Source: Alphaproteobacteria bacterium | GTDB taxonomy: Bacteria > Pseudomonadota > Alphaproteobacteria > JABAAW01 | DNA: 32,373 bases | Assembly: GCA_014237925.1 (NCBI GenBank) | Contig: JABACB010000001.1 | Location: forward strand, 1-32,373 | Reading direction: 5' to 3' | Part shown: positions 16,159 through 23,198 of the stretch, one piece after another | Position numbering within the stretch: position 1 is the stretch's first letter | How the letters are laid out: each line of letters begins with the position of its first letter | Made by a program: the position numbers and the translations under genes | Notes under the pieces: generated by a model | Told to the model about the DNA's origin: nothing | Databases searched by the model: none | What the model saw: the letters and a program-made list of their open reading frames with translations, nothing else

Positions 16159-16851
16159 GTGACACGCTTCATCACAGAACCTGAGCGCGGCGCTGATCGT
16201 ATGGAGGTCGAGCGTCTCTACGACGCGAGCTTCGGCGGAAACGCGCGTTGGCAACGCCCCGTCTACGAGCTGCGAAGAGGCTATTCGCCCATCGCAGCGC
16301 TCTGCAGTGTCGTCAAACAGCAAGCCCAGGTAGCAGAAGCCCAGGTAGCAGAAGCCCAGGCAGCAGAGGATCAAGCAGCGCCAGAGGAGGGCGAAGCCGA
16401 GCAGGCGCGTACAGGGCGCATCGTTGCAGCTCTGCGCTTTTGGGAAGTGCGCATCAAAGAAAAATCAAGCGTACCAAGCCCAAGCGTACCAAGCCGAGGC
16501 ACAACAAAAGATGCAAGCCGAGAGCAACGCCCGCGCACACAAGCCGAGAAACAGGCTTTGCTGTTCGGACCGCTCGCGGTTTGCGCCGAGGTGCAAGGCA
16601 AAGGCTTGGGCAAAGCTTTGGTCGAGCGCAGCATCGCCGAGGCAAGAAGGCTCGGATACGGCGGCATTCTTATCTCAGGCGTCGCCGCTTACTATCGTCC
16701 GTTCGGCTTCCGAACGCTCTGCGTCGAAGGGTTGCGCATGCCTAAGCCCTCGCCAGGACATGTTCTCATGGGCTTGGAGCTGAAGCCTCACTACTTGCTC
16801 AGCGCCCAAGGAGAAGTCTTGCCTGAAAGACGCAATGTCTGTCGCAGCTAA
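16159..16851 (+). CDS. GNAT-family N-acetyltransferase with two repeat insertions
   Basis: About 230-aa GNAT protein. The acetyl-CoA binding signature is clear in LLFGPLAVCAEVQGKGLGKALVERSIAEARRLGYGGILISGVAAYYRPFGFR (Q/R-x-x-G-x-G/A loop, then the Y-Y-x-x-F-G-F element of YhbS-like acetyltransferases). The acceptor substrate is unknown. The fold is interrupted twice by low-complexity segments coming from 15-bp arrays: Gln-Ala-Val-Glu rich at 16325-16369, between the first helices and the IVAALRFWEV strand, and Ser-Pro-Val-rich at 16467-16496, between IVAALRFWEV and LLFGPLAV. Both lie at normal GNAT loop positions, so the core may still fold. GTG 16159 is chosen because it begins just after the accA stop and gives VTRFITEPERGADRMEVERLY; ATG 16201 is the alternative. 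Confidence 0.82.
   Translation: MTRFITEPERGADRMEVERLYDASFGGNARWQRPVYELRRGYSPIAALCSVVKQQAQVAEAQVAEAQAAEDQAAPEEGEAEQARTGRIVAALRFWEVRIKEKSSVPSPSVPSRGTTKDASREQRPRTQAEKQALLFGPLAVCAEVQGKGLGKALVERSIAEARRLGYGGILISGVAAYYRPFGFRTLCVEGLRMPKPSPGHVLMGLELKPHYLLSAQGEVLPERRNVCRS
16325..16369 (+). repeat. 15-bp in-frame array in GNAT gene (3 units)
   Basis: Three units CCCAGGTAGCAGAAG at 16325, 16340 and 16355 (the third diverged). They extend a loop of the acetyltransferase by pentapeptides. Confidence 0.9.
16467..16496 (+). repeat. 15-bp in-frame repeat in GNAT gene (2 units)
   Basis: Two adjacent units AAGCGTACCAAGCCC/G at 16467 and 16482, a second and unrelated repeat in the same gene. It encodes SVPSP-type pentapeptides. 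Confidence 0.88.
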
Positions 16852-16901
16852 AGGTTGAGCGGCTCCGAAAAGAACCGCCGCGAATAGAATCGAGCGACGA
16901 A

Positions 16902-16942
16902 AAGGCAAGGTGGCAAAGGCAAGGTAGCAAACAAGGTGCGGT
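16902..16942 (+). repeat. 14-bp junction array before recO
   Basis: Two near-identical 14-bp units AAGGCAAGGTGGCA / AAGGCAAGGTAGCA at 16902 and 16916, plus a partial third copy that contains the recO GTG start (16936) in AACAAGGTGCGGTG. The array lies in the 84-base gap after the GNAT stop. Confidence 0.8.
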
Positions 16943-17658
16943 GGAAGGACGAAGGCTTGTTGCTCGCCGTCGCTCGACACGGCGAAGGTGCTGCGCGCCT
17001 TACCGTCTTGACGCGAGAGCACGGCTTGTGGAACGGCTTGGCGCGAGCGAGCAGCAGGAAGGGAGTGGCGTTTCCTCCCGTTGCCAGCCGTTTGCAAGTG
17101 CAATGGTCGGCGCGTCTCGAAAGCCATCTCGGACGCTTCGCCTGCGAGACGCTGAGCGCGACCGCCGCCACGCTCTACGACGCTCCGACAGCCTTGTTCG
17201 CCTTGCAGTCGCTGTGTGCGCTGTGCCAGCAAGCCCTTCCCGAAAGAGACCCCTGCCGCGATTTCTACGAACGCACGCTCGCGCTCTGCCAGACGATCGA
17301 CCCTAGCCGACGATGGCTTGCAGACTACTTGCGATGGGAACACCGTCTGCTCGGCGAATGCGGCTTCGGCTTGGATGTCTCGCGCTGTTGTGCAACGGGC
17401 AACGCGCACGAGCTGAAGTGGCTTTCACCGCGCACAGGACGCGCCGTCAGCCGCGAGGGCGTCGAAACCCCTCTGGTGGCACCCTACCGCGCAAGATTGC
17501 TCGCGCTTCCCCCCGCCCTGCTCGAACAGAGCAGACCACAAAGCATGCCGCACGCCGAGTGGCACGAGGGCTTGAGCGTCTTGGGCTTCTTTCTCAACAA
17601 ATGCCTCGATCCCATGCCCGCCGCACGTCTGCAACTTATGGAGACGGCGCGACCTTAA
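16936..17658 (+). CDS. recO: DNA repair protein RecO
   Basis: 240-aa recombination mediator of the RecFOR pathway, which loads RecA on SSB-coated single-stranded DNA. The N-terminus MRWKDEGLLLAVARHGEGAARLTVLTREHGLWNGLARA matches the OB-fold domain of alphaproteobacterial RecO. The middle has the helical region (LCALCQQALPERDPCRDFYERTLAL, LADYLRWEHRLLGECGFGLDVSRCCATG), and the C-terminus ends with GFFLNKC typical of the family. The start is GTG 16936, which alone gives the conserved beginning and lies in the repeat unit. It converges on the small membrane protein gene, whose stop is 29 bases away. No strong intrinsic terminator is visible between them. Confidence 0.92.
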   Translation: MRWKDEGLLLAVARHGEGAARLTVLTREHGLWNGLARASSRKGVAFPPVASRLQVQWSARLESHLGRFACETLSATAATLYDAPTALFALQSLCALCQQALPERDPCRDFYERTLALCQTIDPSRRWLADYLRWEHRLLGECGFGLDVSRCCATGNAHELKWLSPRTGRAVSREGVETPLVAPYRARLLALPPALLEQSRPQSMPHAEWHEGLSVLGFFLNKCLDPMPAARLQLMETARP

Positions 17659-17687
17659 CTTAATCCCGCCTTGTAAGGAGGGGCGTG

Positions 17688-18011
17688 TCAGCGCTGCAAC
17701 CAGGCGGCGACTTGGCGCAAGATCGCGCTAGCGAGCAGGAAAGCTCCTCCCGTAATGGACATGCCCTTCCACGCCGGCATCAGCAGCACGGGAACAAAGA
17801 CGATCTCCCAAATCTTCGGGCTCAAATAACGTTGCACAATCGCTTGGGTCAGGTTGAGCCCTTGCGGCAAGTGCGAGAACCACAGCTCGCCCAGCGGCGA
17901 TTTCAAGTCGCTCTCCGCGAGGTAGAGCAGACCTTCCAAACCGAAAATAGCGAGCGCTGCGATGACCAACGTCAATGCCAGCAAGTCCAAGATGATACGA
18001 ACGATAAACAT
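17688..18011 (-). CDS. Small two-segment membrane protein, function unknown
   Basis: 107-aa protein with hydrophobic segments at about residues 3-30 (RIILDLLALTLVIAALAIFGLEGLLYL) and 68-88 plus an amphipathic C-terminal helix. The middle loop includes SPLGELWFSHLPQGLNLTQAIVQRYLSPKIWE. I do not recognise a named family. It is very likely a real gene: the ATG at 18011 is preceded by GAGGAGA on the coding strand with proper spacing, codon use matches the neighbours, and it has its own 116-base divergent spacer to trpB. The loop spacing resembles small uncharacterised inner-membrane proteins of alphaproteobacteria, but this is only an impression. Confidence 0.72.
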   Translation of the reverse strand: MFIVRIILDLLALTLVIAALAIFGLEGLLYLAESDLKSPLGELWFSHLPQGLNLTQAIVQRYLSPKIWEIVFVPVLLMPAWKGMSITGGAFLLASAILRQVAAWLQR

Positions 18012-18091
18012 GATCTCTCCTCTATCGAAAGAATTGAAAGAATGGCAAGCACGACAAAGGAGACCAGGCGGGTACCATCAGGTCGGATACC

Positions 18092-18120
18092 TTGGTTGCG
18101 CAAAGGTGCAGACCTATGAT
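18092..18120 (+). promoter_or_regulatory. Putative sigma70 promoter of trpBA-accD-folC cluster
   Basis: TTGGTT (18092-18097), 17-base spacer, TATGAT (18115-18120). The predicted transcript start is about 18127, immediately at the first possible trpB ATG (18128). This would make that ATG leaderless and favours one of the downstream GTG codons as the true trpB start. No run of Trp codons or attenuator-like hairpin was seen in the leader. Confidence 0.42.
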
Positions 18121-18127
18121 AGAGTGA

Positions 18128-19516
18128 ATGGGCTCTTCTTGCAAGCGGGAAACGACGCAGGACAATAGACGGGAAATTGAAATTGTGTCCGAAATCGTGT
18201 CCCAATCTGTGTCCGAATCTGTGTCCGAATCTGTGTCATTGTCTTCCTCATCTCTGCCCCGCTCTTTGCCCCGCTCTTTGCCCCGTTCTTCGCCCCCCCT
18301 TCCCGAGCGTGCCAACAGCCTTCCTAATCAGGAGGGAAGGTTCGGAGCTTTCGGCGGACGCTACATGCCCGAGACGCTCATGCCGCTCGTGCTCGACTTG
18401 GAGGCGGCATGGCGGGCTGCGAACGACGATGCGCGCTACTGGCAAGAGATCGAACATTTTTCGCGCCACTACATCGGCAGACCGAGCCCCCTGTACTTTG
18501 CCGAGAGGCTGACCGAGCATTTGGGAGGGGCAAAAATTTATTTCAAGCGCGACGAGCTGAACCACACCGGTGCGCACAAGATCAACAACTGTCTGGGACA
18601 GATTCTGCTGGCTAAGCGCATGGGCAAACAGCGCATCGTCGCCGAGACGGGAGCGGGACAGCACGGCGTTGCCACCGCTTCGGTTTGCGCACGCTTCGGG
18701 TTGCCGTGCGTTGTCTATATGGGGGCGAAGGATATGGAGCGTCAGTCGCCGAATGTCTATCGCATGCGTCTTCTCGGCAGCAAGGTTGTTTCTTGCGCCA
18801 GTGGTTCTGCCAGCCTCAAGGATGCGATGAACGAAGCGCTCAGGGACTGGGTCAGCAATGTCGAGGACAGCTATTACTTGATTGGCTCTGTCGCCGGACC
18901 GCATCCCTATCCTGAAATGGTGCGCGACCTGCAAGCGGTGATCGGACGCGAGACGCGCACGCAGCTCTGGGAGGCGGAAGGAAGGTTGCCCGATCTGCTG
19001 GTCGCCTGCGTCGGCGGCGGCTCCAACGCCTTGGGACTCTTCCACCCTTTCCTGGACGAAAGTCATGTGCGCATGCTGGGCGTCGAGGCGGCGGGAAAAG
19101 GAACGCAGACAAGCCAGCACGCCGCAACCTTGACGAAAGGCTCGCCAGGAATCCTGCACGGCAGCATGAGCTATGTCTTGCAAGACGCGCACGGGCAGAT
19201 CCAAGAGGCGCACTCGATCTCGGCAGGACTCGACTACCCCGGCGTAGGCCCCGAACACGCCTTCCTCAAGGACAGCGGGCGCGTAGAGTATGCATCGGCA
19301 ACCGACGAGCAGGCGTTGGACGCCTTCCACCTCTGCGCAAAGCTGGAGGGCATCATTCCCGCGCTCGAACCCTCGCACGCGCTCGCCGCCGTCGTCGCGC
19401 GCGCTCCTGCCATGCCCAAGGACGCTTTGCTCGTCGTCAATCTCTGCGGACGCGGCGACAAGGATATCTTCACCGTCGCGCGCGCACGCGGCGAGACGAT
19501 CGACGACAAGGGGTGA
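18128..19516 (+). CDS. trpB: Tryptophan synthase beta chain with repeat-derived N-terminal extension
   Basis: PLP enzyme joining indole and serine to form tryptophan. From [24 protein letters not shown] onward it is a normal TrpB: PLP Lys in HTGAHKINN (K151 from the first ATG), catalytic Glu in ETGAGQHG (E173, 22 residues later as in the family), and the phosphate-binding GGGSN. Before that lie about 70 residues instead of the usual 10-20. They are composed of Ser/Val/Glu and Leu-Pro-Arg-Ser repeats encoded by 12-bp arrays at 18184-18298. Several in-frame GTG codons recur in the first array (the first at 18185), each a possible start; ATG 18128 is the longest. No start gives the standard short N-terminus. 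The stop overlaps the trpA GTG by three bases (GTGA), indicating coupling. The extension is probably disordered and dispensable. Confidence 0.95.
   Translation: MGSSCKRETTQDNRREIEIVSEIVSQSVSESVSESVSLSSSSLPRSLPRSLPRSSPPLPERANSLPNQEGRFGAFGGRYMPETLMPLVLDLEAAWRAANDDARYWQEIEHFSRHYIGRPSPLYFAERLTEHLGGAKIYFKRDELNHTGAHKINNCLGQILLAKRMGKQRIVAETGAGQHGVATASVCARFGLPCVVYMGAKDMERQSPNVYRMRLLGSKVVSCASGSASLKDAMNEALRDWVSNVEDSYYLIGSVAGPHPYPEMVRDLQAVIGRETRTQLWEAEGRLPDLLVACVGGGSNALGLFHPFLDESHVRMLGVEAAGKGTQTSQHAATLTKGSPGILHGSMSYVLQDAHGQIQEAHSISAGLDYPGVGPEHAFLKDSGRVEYASATDEQALDAFHLCAKLEGIIPALEPSHALAAVVARAPAMPKDALLVVNLCGRGDKDIFTVARARGETIDDKG
18184..18298 (+). repeat. Two adjacent 12-bp arrays in the 5' part of trpB
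   Basis: Five units of the type TGTGTCCGAATC from 18184 to 18243, then about four units of the type CTTTGCCCCGCT from about 18255 to 18298. Both have 12-bp periodicity and keep the trpB frame. The first array places GTG codons at regular 12-base intervals. Confidence 0.9.
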
Positions 19517-20337
19517 GAGAGAAGTCTGTGGAGAGGACGCGCTTGCAGCGCTGTTTTCAGGACTTGCGCGCACGAAAACGCTGCGCCTTTAGCGTCTTTC
19601 TGACGGCGGGCGATCCTTCGCTTTCCTGCTCGCAACGTTTGTTGGAAAGCCTTGAGGGCGTCGATCTGATCGAGATCGGCATGCCCTTCTCCGACCCCGT
19701 AGCCGACGGCGAAACCATCCAACGATCTTCCGCCCGTGCCTTGGCGCACGGAACGGGGCTGCACGATGTTTTTCGCATCGCGCAGGCGCTCAGGAAGAAG
19801 AAACCCGCCACGCCGATCGTGCTGATGGGATACGCCAATCCCGTCTATCGCTTCTCCATCGCCTCCTTCGCCGAGCAGGCGAGCGCGAGCGGTGTCGATG
19901 GCGTCATTCTTGTCGATCTGCCGCCCGAAGAGGACGCAGCATGCAGGATCGCTCTGGCAGAAAAAAACATCGCCCTCGTCCGCTTGGCAACCCCCACCTC
20001 CGACGAAGAGAGGTTGAAGACGATCTGCGCGGATGCGAAAGGCTTCCTCTATGTCGTCTCCGTTGCGGGTACGACGGGAAAGAAGCAGGCAGACGAACGG
20101 CAGCTCCAAGCTCTTGCACAAAGTCTGCGAAAACACACAGAACTGCCGCTGGTCGCAGGGTTCGGCGTTCGAGACAAAGAGCAGGTTGCGCATGTCGCGC
20201 GACACTTCGACGGTGTCGTCGTAGGCTCGGCATTCGTCGCAGAGGTGGCAGAAAGCGCCTCCTGCGACGAGGCTGTACGACGCGTGCATCAGCGACTGCA
20301 AGAGCTGCAACAGGGGTTGCCAATAGGATTGCAATAG
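19513..20337 (+). CDS. trpA: Tryptophan synthase alpha chain
   Basis: 274-aa TIM-barrel subunit that cleaves indole-3-glycerol phosphate to indole and glyceraldehyde-3-phosphate. Indole is channelled to TrpB. Catalytic Glu and Asp are in [20 protein letters not shown] (E54 and D65, spacing as in E. coli E49/D60). [15 protein letters not shown] ([14 protein letters not shown]), the [13 protein letters not shown] loop, [10 protein letters not shown] and [13 protein letters not shown] follow in order. The start is GTG 19513, overlapping the trpB stop. The last residues ([12 protein letters not shown]) and the stop codon fall inside a 12-13 bp repeat that continues into the spacer. No trpF is seen upstream of trpB in this window. 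Confidence 0.96.
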   Translation: MREKSVERTRLQRCFQDLRARKRCAFSVFLTAGDPSLSCSQRLLESLEGVDLIEIGMPFSDPVADGETIQRSSARALAHGTGLHDVFRIAQALRKKKPATPIVLMGYANPVYRFSIASFAEQASASGVDGVILVDLPPEEDAACRIALAEKNIALVRLATPTSDEERLKTICADAKGFLYVVSVAGTTGKKQADERQLQALAQSLRKHTELPLVAGFGVRDKEQVAHVARHFDGVVVGSAFVAEVAESASCDEAVRRVHQRLQELQQGLPIGLQ

Positions 20338-20361
20338 GGTTGCCGACAGGGGTTGCGCACA
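20313..20361 (+). repeat. 12-13 bp array over the trpA stop
   Basis: Four diverged units of the type GGGTTGCCAATAG / GATTGCAATAG / GGTTGCCGACAG / GGGTTGCGCACAG. The trpA TAG (20335-20337) lies in the second unit. The array then leads into the 107-base gap before accD. Confidence 0.75.
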
Positions 20362-20444
20362 GCCCTTGATTCCATGAGGCGCGATGCGCTAGAGTGCAGA
20401 CGCGGGGGCAGCGAGGAACAAAGGAGGCGAAGCAGAGTCTTTCC

Positions 20445-21458
20445 ATGTCGTGGCTGAAGGATATCGTGCGCCCGCGCATCAAGGCGATCGTAGGCGAGAC
20501 CTCCGAAGAAGAGGCGCGAGCGCGCAAGCTTTGGAGCAAGTGCGACGGTTGTTCCGAGACGCTCTACAGTCGTGATTTGGAGAACTGGTCCTATGTCTGT
20601 CCGCATTGCGGCCACCATGTGCGCATGCCCCTGCAGGCGCGCCTGAAAAGTCTTTTCGACGAAGGACGCTATCAGCGCCTCGCCTACGCTTCGCCGCCCG
20701 AAGACCCGTTGCGCTTTCGAGACTCGAAGCGTTACACCGAAAGGCTGAAAGAACAACGCGCACGCACAGGCGAGGAGGATGCCGTCGTCGCCGTCGAAGG
20801 ACGCATTCAAGGCATGCCGGTTGCCTTCGTCGGCTTGAACTTCGAATTCATGGGCGGCTCCATGGGGATCGCGGTCGGCAGCGGCTTCGTCGCCGCCGTC
20901 GAGCGCGCCATCGAAAAGACCATGCCCCTGATCTGTCTTACCGCCAGCGGAGGCGCGCGCATGCAAGAAGGTCCCTTCTCGCTTATGCAGCTGCCGCGCA
21001 CGATCGTCGCACTCCAGCGCTTTCGTGCCTCGAAGCAGCCCTACATCGTCATCCTCACCGATCCCACCATGGGCGGGGTGACCGCAAGCTTCGGCATGCT
21101 GGGCGACATTCAAATCGCCGAGAAGGGCGCGCGCATCGGCTTTGCAGGACCGCGCGTCATCGAACAGACGGTGCGAGAGAAACTGCCCGAAGGTTTCCAA
21201 CGCGCCGAATACCTGCGCAAGAACGGCACCGTCGACATTGTCGTCGAAAGACGTTTGTTGCGCCGTACGCTCGCTCAGCTGCTACGCCTGCTCGGAAGCG
21301 GGCAGCGGCAGCGGCAAGGGCAAGGGCAGGGGCAAGGGCAAGGGCAAGGGCAAGGGCAGGGGCAGCCGGACAGGCTGGCGGATAGACGGCGGCGTAATTT
21401 TGCCGAACGAATTCCTGCGGTGCTGCCCGACGATTCGCTCAAAGCCGCCGCCGACTGA
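20445..21458 (+). CDS. accD: Acetyl-CoA carboxylase carboxyltransferase subunit beta with a poly(Gly-Gln) insert
   Basis: 337-aa beta subunit of the acetyl-CoA carboxylase carboxyltransferase. The N-terminal zinc ribbon is complete (C33-x-x-C36 and C52-x-x-C55 in SKCDGCSETLY and YVCPHCGHHVRM). The crotonase-fold core has FEFMGGSMG, TASGGARMQEG and LTDPTMGGVTASFGMLGDI, and continues to FAGPRVIEQTVREKLPEGFQ. Near the C-terminus, after LAQLLRLLGSG, a Gly-Gln/Arg-Gln repeat tract of about 20 residues is inserted, coming from a 6-bp array (21298-21366); the protein then resumes DRLADRRRRNFAERIPAVLPDD. ATG 20445 gives MSWLKDIVRPRIKAIVG, the family start; the AAGGAGG at 20421-20427 is 17 bases away, farther than normal. 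accD-folC adjacency is standard. Confidence 0.95.
   Translation: MSWLKDIVRPRIKAIVGETSEEEARARKLWSKCDGCSETLYSRDLENWSYVCPHCGHHVRMPLQARLKSLFDEGRYQRLAYASPPEDPLRFRDSKRYTERLKEQRARTGEEDAVVAVEGRIQGMPVAFVGLNFEFMGGSMGIAVGSGFVAAVERAIEKTMPLICLTASGGARMQEGPFSLMQLPRTIVALQRFRASKQPYIVILTDPTMGGVTASFGMLGDIQIAEKGARIGFAGPRVIEQTVREKLPEGFQRAEYLRKNGTVDIVVERRLLRRTLAQLLRLLGSGQRQRQGQGQGQGQGQGQGQGQPDRLADRRRRNFAERIPAVLPDDSLKAAAD
21298..21366 (+). repeat. 6-bp array in accD
   Basis: About ten or eleven copies of GGGCAA / GGGCAG / GCGGCA-type hexamers, in frame, encoding alternating Gly/Arg and Gln near the AccD C-terminus. Confidence 0.92.
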
Positions 21459-21477
21459 CGAGACCGCTTCGCGCACC

Positions 21478-22866
21478 TTGTCCTCCGTATCGGAACGTTT
21501 GCTGGAGCGTTTGCGTAGCCTCCATCCGCGCAAGATCGATCTCTCCTTGGAACGTTGCGCACGCCTCTTGCGCACGCTCGATTCGCCGCAGCGAAGCTTG
21601 CCGCCGGCCATTCATATTGCAGGCACGAACGGCAAGGGCTCGACCCTCGCCTGCATCGAGGCGAGCCTGCTGGCGGCGGGACTGTCTGTCCAAGCCTACA
21701 CCTCGCCGCACCTCTGTCGCTTCAACGAGCGCATGCGCTTCGACGCGCAGCCGATTGCAGACGCGCCACTGGCAGCCTGTCTGGAGCGCACCGCGCTTGC
21801 CAACGCGTCGCAACGCATCACCTTTTTCGAGATCACCACCGCAGCCGCCTTTCTCGCCTTCGCCGCCGAAGAGGCAGATTTCCTCGTCCTGGAGACAGGG
21901 CTGGGCGGAAGGCTCGATGCGACAAACTTGGTACAGACGACATGCGCCGCCGTGCTTACGCCCGTCGATCTCGACCACGCCCAATTCTTAGGCAACGACA
22001 TTCGAGCGATCACGCGCGAAAAGGTTGCCATCGCAAAACCTCACAGTCTGCTCGTCTCCGCAACGCAGCCTTGCCGCGATCTCGTGCTGGAGCAAGCACG
22101 CGATTTGGAGATTCCCTGTCTGTTGCAAGCCCGCGACTTCGACGCGGGCAGCGAGGCGGATCGTCTCGTCTTGCGCTTTCAACCCCACGCCCCCTTGCTG
22201 GCAGGACAAGAGTTTTCCTTCCCCCCCCCCAGCGCGCTGGGACAACATCAACGCGACAACGCCGCGCTCGCCGCCGCAACCCTGCTCGCCCTGCACGAAC
22301 AAGGGAAAATCGCTTGCTCGCGCGAGGTATTGGTGCAAGGACTCTCGCGTGGAATCGCCGCCTTCGCGCAACCCGCCCGCTTGCAACGCCTCTCGTTGCC
22401 AAGCCTTGAACAGCCCGATCGACCATGGGAGGTGCGTCTCGATGGTGCGCACAATCCGCACGCCGCGCGCGCCGTCGCCCGCGCTTTGCACGAGCATTGG
22501 CACGGCGAGCCTTATTGTATGATCATCGCCATGATGCATGGGAAAGATGTGCGCGCCTTCGTCGAACCCTTCGTGGGCAAGGTCGTGCGCGCGGTAGCTT
22601 GCGAAAGCGCCGACAACGAAACGGGTTCCTTCCTCACGGCGCAAGAGCTTGCCGCGCGGGCGCGGGAGGGCGGACTCAACCTCACGCCCGCGGCGAGCAG
22701 GCTTGCCGCTTGCTCGATGCTGGCAGAAGACCCAACCTTGCCGAGACGCCTGCTCGTTGTGGGGTCGTTGTACTTTGCAGGGGAGTGGCTTGCGGAAGAA
22801 CGCCGATCAGCCGAACGCTGCTCAGCCGAACGCCGCTCAGCCGAACGCTGGGCAGACTTGGAGTGA
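21478..22866 (+). CDS. folC: Folylpolyglutamate synthase / dihydrofolate synthase
   Basis: 462-aa Mur-ligase-family enzyme adding glutamate to dihydropteroate and tetrahydrofolate. The ATP loop AGTNGKGST is at residues 48-56 of the chosen start. YTSPHLCRFNERM, FFEITTAAAFLAFA, LETGLGGRLDATN, PVDLDHAQFLGN and VRLDGAHNPHAARA are all family motifs in order. The frame is open upstream through accD, but no ATG or GTG exists there except deep inside it, so the likely start is TTG 21478, 20 bases after the accD stop, giving MSSVSERLLERLRSLHPRKIDLSLERC. The C-terminus carries an added Ser-Ala-Glu-Arg repeat tail from a 15-bp array (22798-22851). It is the last biosynthetic gene of the trp-acc-fol cluster. 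Confidence 0.93.
   Translation: MSSVSERLLERLRSLHPRKIDLSLERCARLLRTLDSPQRSLPPAIHIAGTNGKGSTLACIEASLLAAGLSVQAYTSPHLCRFNERMRFDAQPIADAPLAACLERTALANASQRITFFEITTAAAFLAFAAEEADFLVLETGLGGRLDATNLVQTTCAAVLTPVDLDHAQFLGNDIRAITREKVAIAKPHSLLVSATQPCRDLVLEQARDLEIPCLLQARDFDAGSEADRLVLRFQPHAPLLAGQEFSFPPPSALGQHQRDNAALAAATLLALHEQGKIACSREVLVQGLSRGIAAFAQPARLQRLSLPSLEQPDRPWEVRLDGAHNPHAARAVARALHEHWHGEPYCMIIAMMHGKDVRAFVEPFVGKVVRAVACESADNETGSFLTAQELAARAREGGLNLTPAASRLAACSMLAEDPTLPRRLLVVGSLYFAGEWLAEERRSAERCSAERRSAERWADLE
22798..22851 (+). repeat. 15-bp in-frame array at the folC 3' end
   Basis: Three full units TCAGCCGAACGCYG(C/G) at 22807, 22822 and 22837, preceded by a partial unit. They encode repeated (R/C)SAER pentapeptides as the FolC C-terminal tail. 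Confidence 0.92.
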
Positions 22867-22873
22867 TCTGCGT

Positions 22874-23149
22874 ATGACTTCTTCCGAAATGTTGGCGTTG
22901 CGTTGCAAACGGCTGTTGTATCGCGCGACCCGTCGCGGCATGCGCGAGCTCGATACGACCTACGGCGCGTGGGTGGCAACCCTTGTTGCCGACGGGGCTG
23001 TGGACGAGGCGCGTGTGGCGGCGCTCGAAGCGTTGTTGGAGAGGACCGAGCCAGAGCTGCTCGACTTGCTGCAGGGAAGGCTTGCGCCGCAGAATGAGGA
23101 GGAAGCGGGATTGTTGCGCGCCTTGAACAAATTTTTGCAAGCAAGATGA
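22874..23149 (+). CDS. sdhE: Succinate dehydrogenase assembly factor 2 (FAD assembly factor SdhE)
   Basis: 91-aa small helical protein that promotes covalent attachment of FAD to the flavoprotein subunit of succinate dehydrogenase. The defining RGxxE motif is R21-G22-M23-R24-E25 in YRATRRGMRELD, followed by the five-helix pattern (LDLLQGRLAPQNEEEAGLL). The length is typical. Start ATG 22874 is chosen because it follows the folC stop by 7 bases; ATG 22889 is an alternative. Location directly before mfd is the usual alphaproteobacterial context. The stop TGA is in the first copy of a 14-bp array. Confidence 0.9.
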   Translation: MTSSEMLALRCKRLLYRATRRGMRELDTTYGAWVATLVADGAVDEARVAALEALLERTEPELLDLLQGRLAPQNEEEAGLLRALNKFLQAR

Positions 23150-23198
23150 GTATGCCAAGATGAGTATGCCAAGATGAATACGCCAAGATGAATACGCA
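23143..23198 (+). repeat. 14-bp junction array between sdhE and mfd (4 units)
   Basis: Units at 23143, 23157, 23171 and 23185: two of AAGATGAGTATGCC and two of AAGATGAATACGC(C/A). Each contains ATGA. The sdhE stop (23147-23149) is in unit 1 and the mfd ATG (23188) in unit 4. Potential ATG starts occur every 14 bases, in changing frames. Confidence 0.96.

Noticed and set aside
17659..17690. Bidirectional terminator between recO and the small membrane gene
   Set aside because: CCGCCTT-GT-AAGGAGG gives an imperfect stem but no T-tract on either side; unsupported.
18000..18300. Tryptophan attenuator before trpB
   Set aside because: No leader peptide with consecutive Trp codons and no alternative hairpins. 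The repeats here are translated as part of the TrpB extension.
18248..19573. 441-residue minus-strand frame
   Set aside because: Antisense to trpB, same reason.
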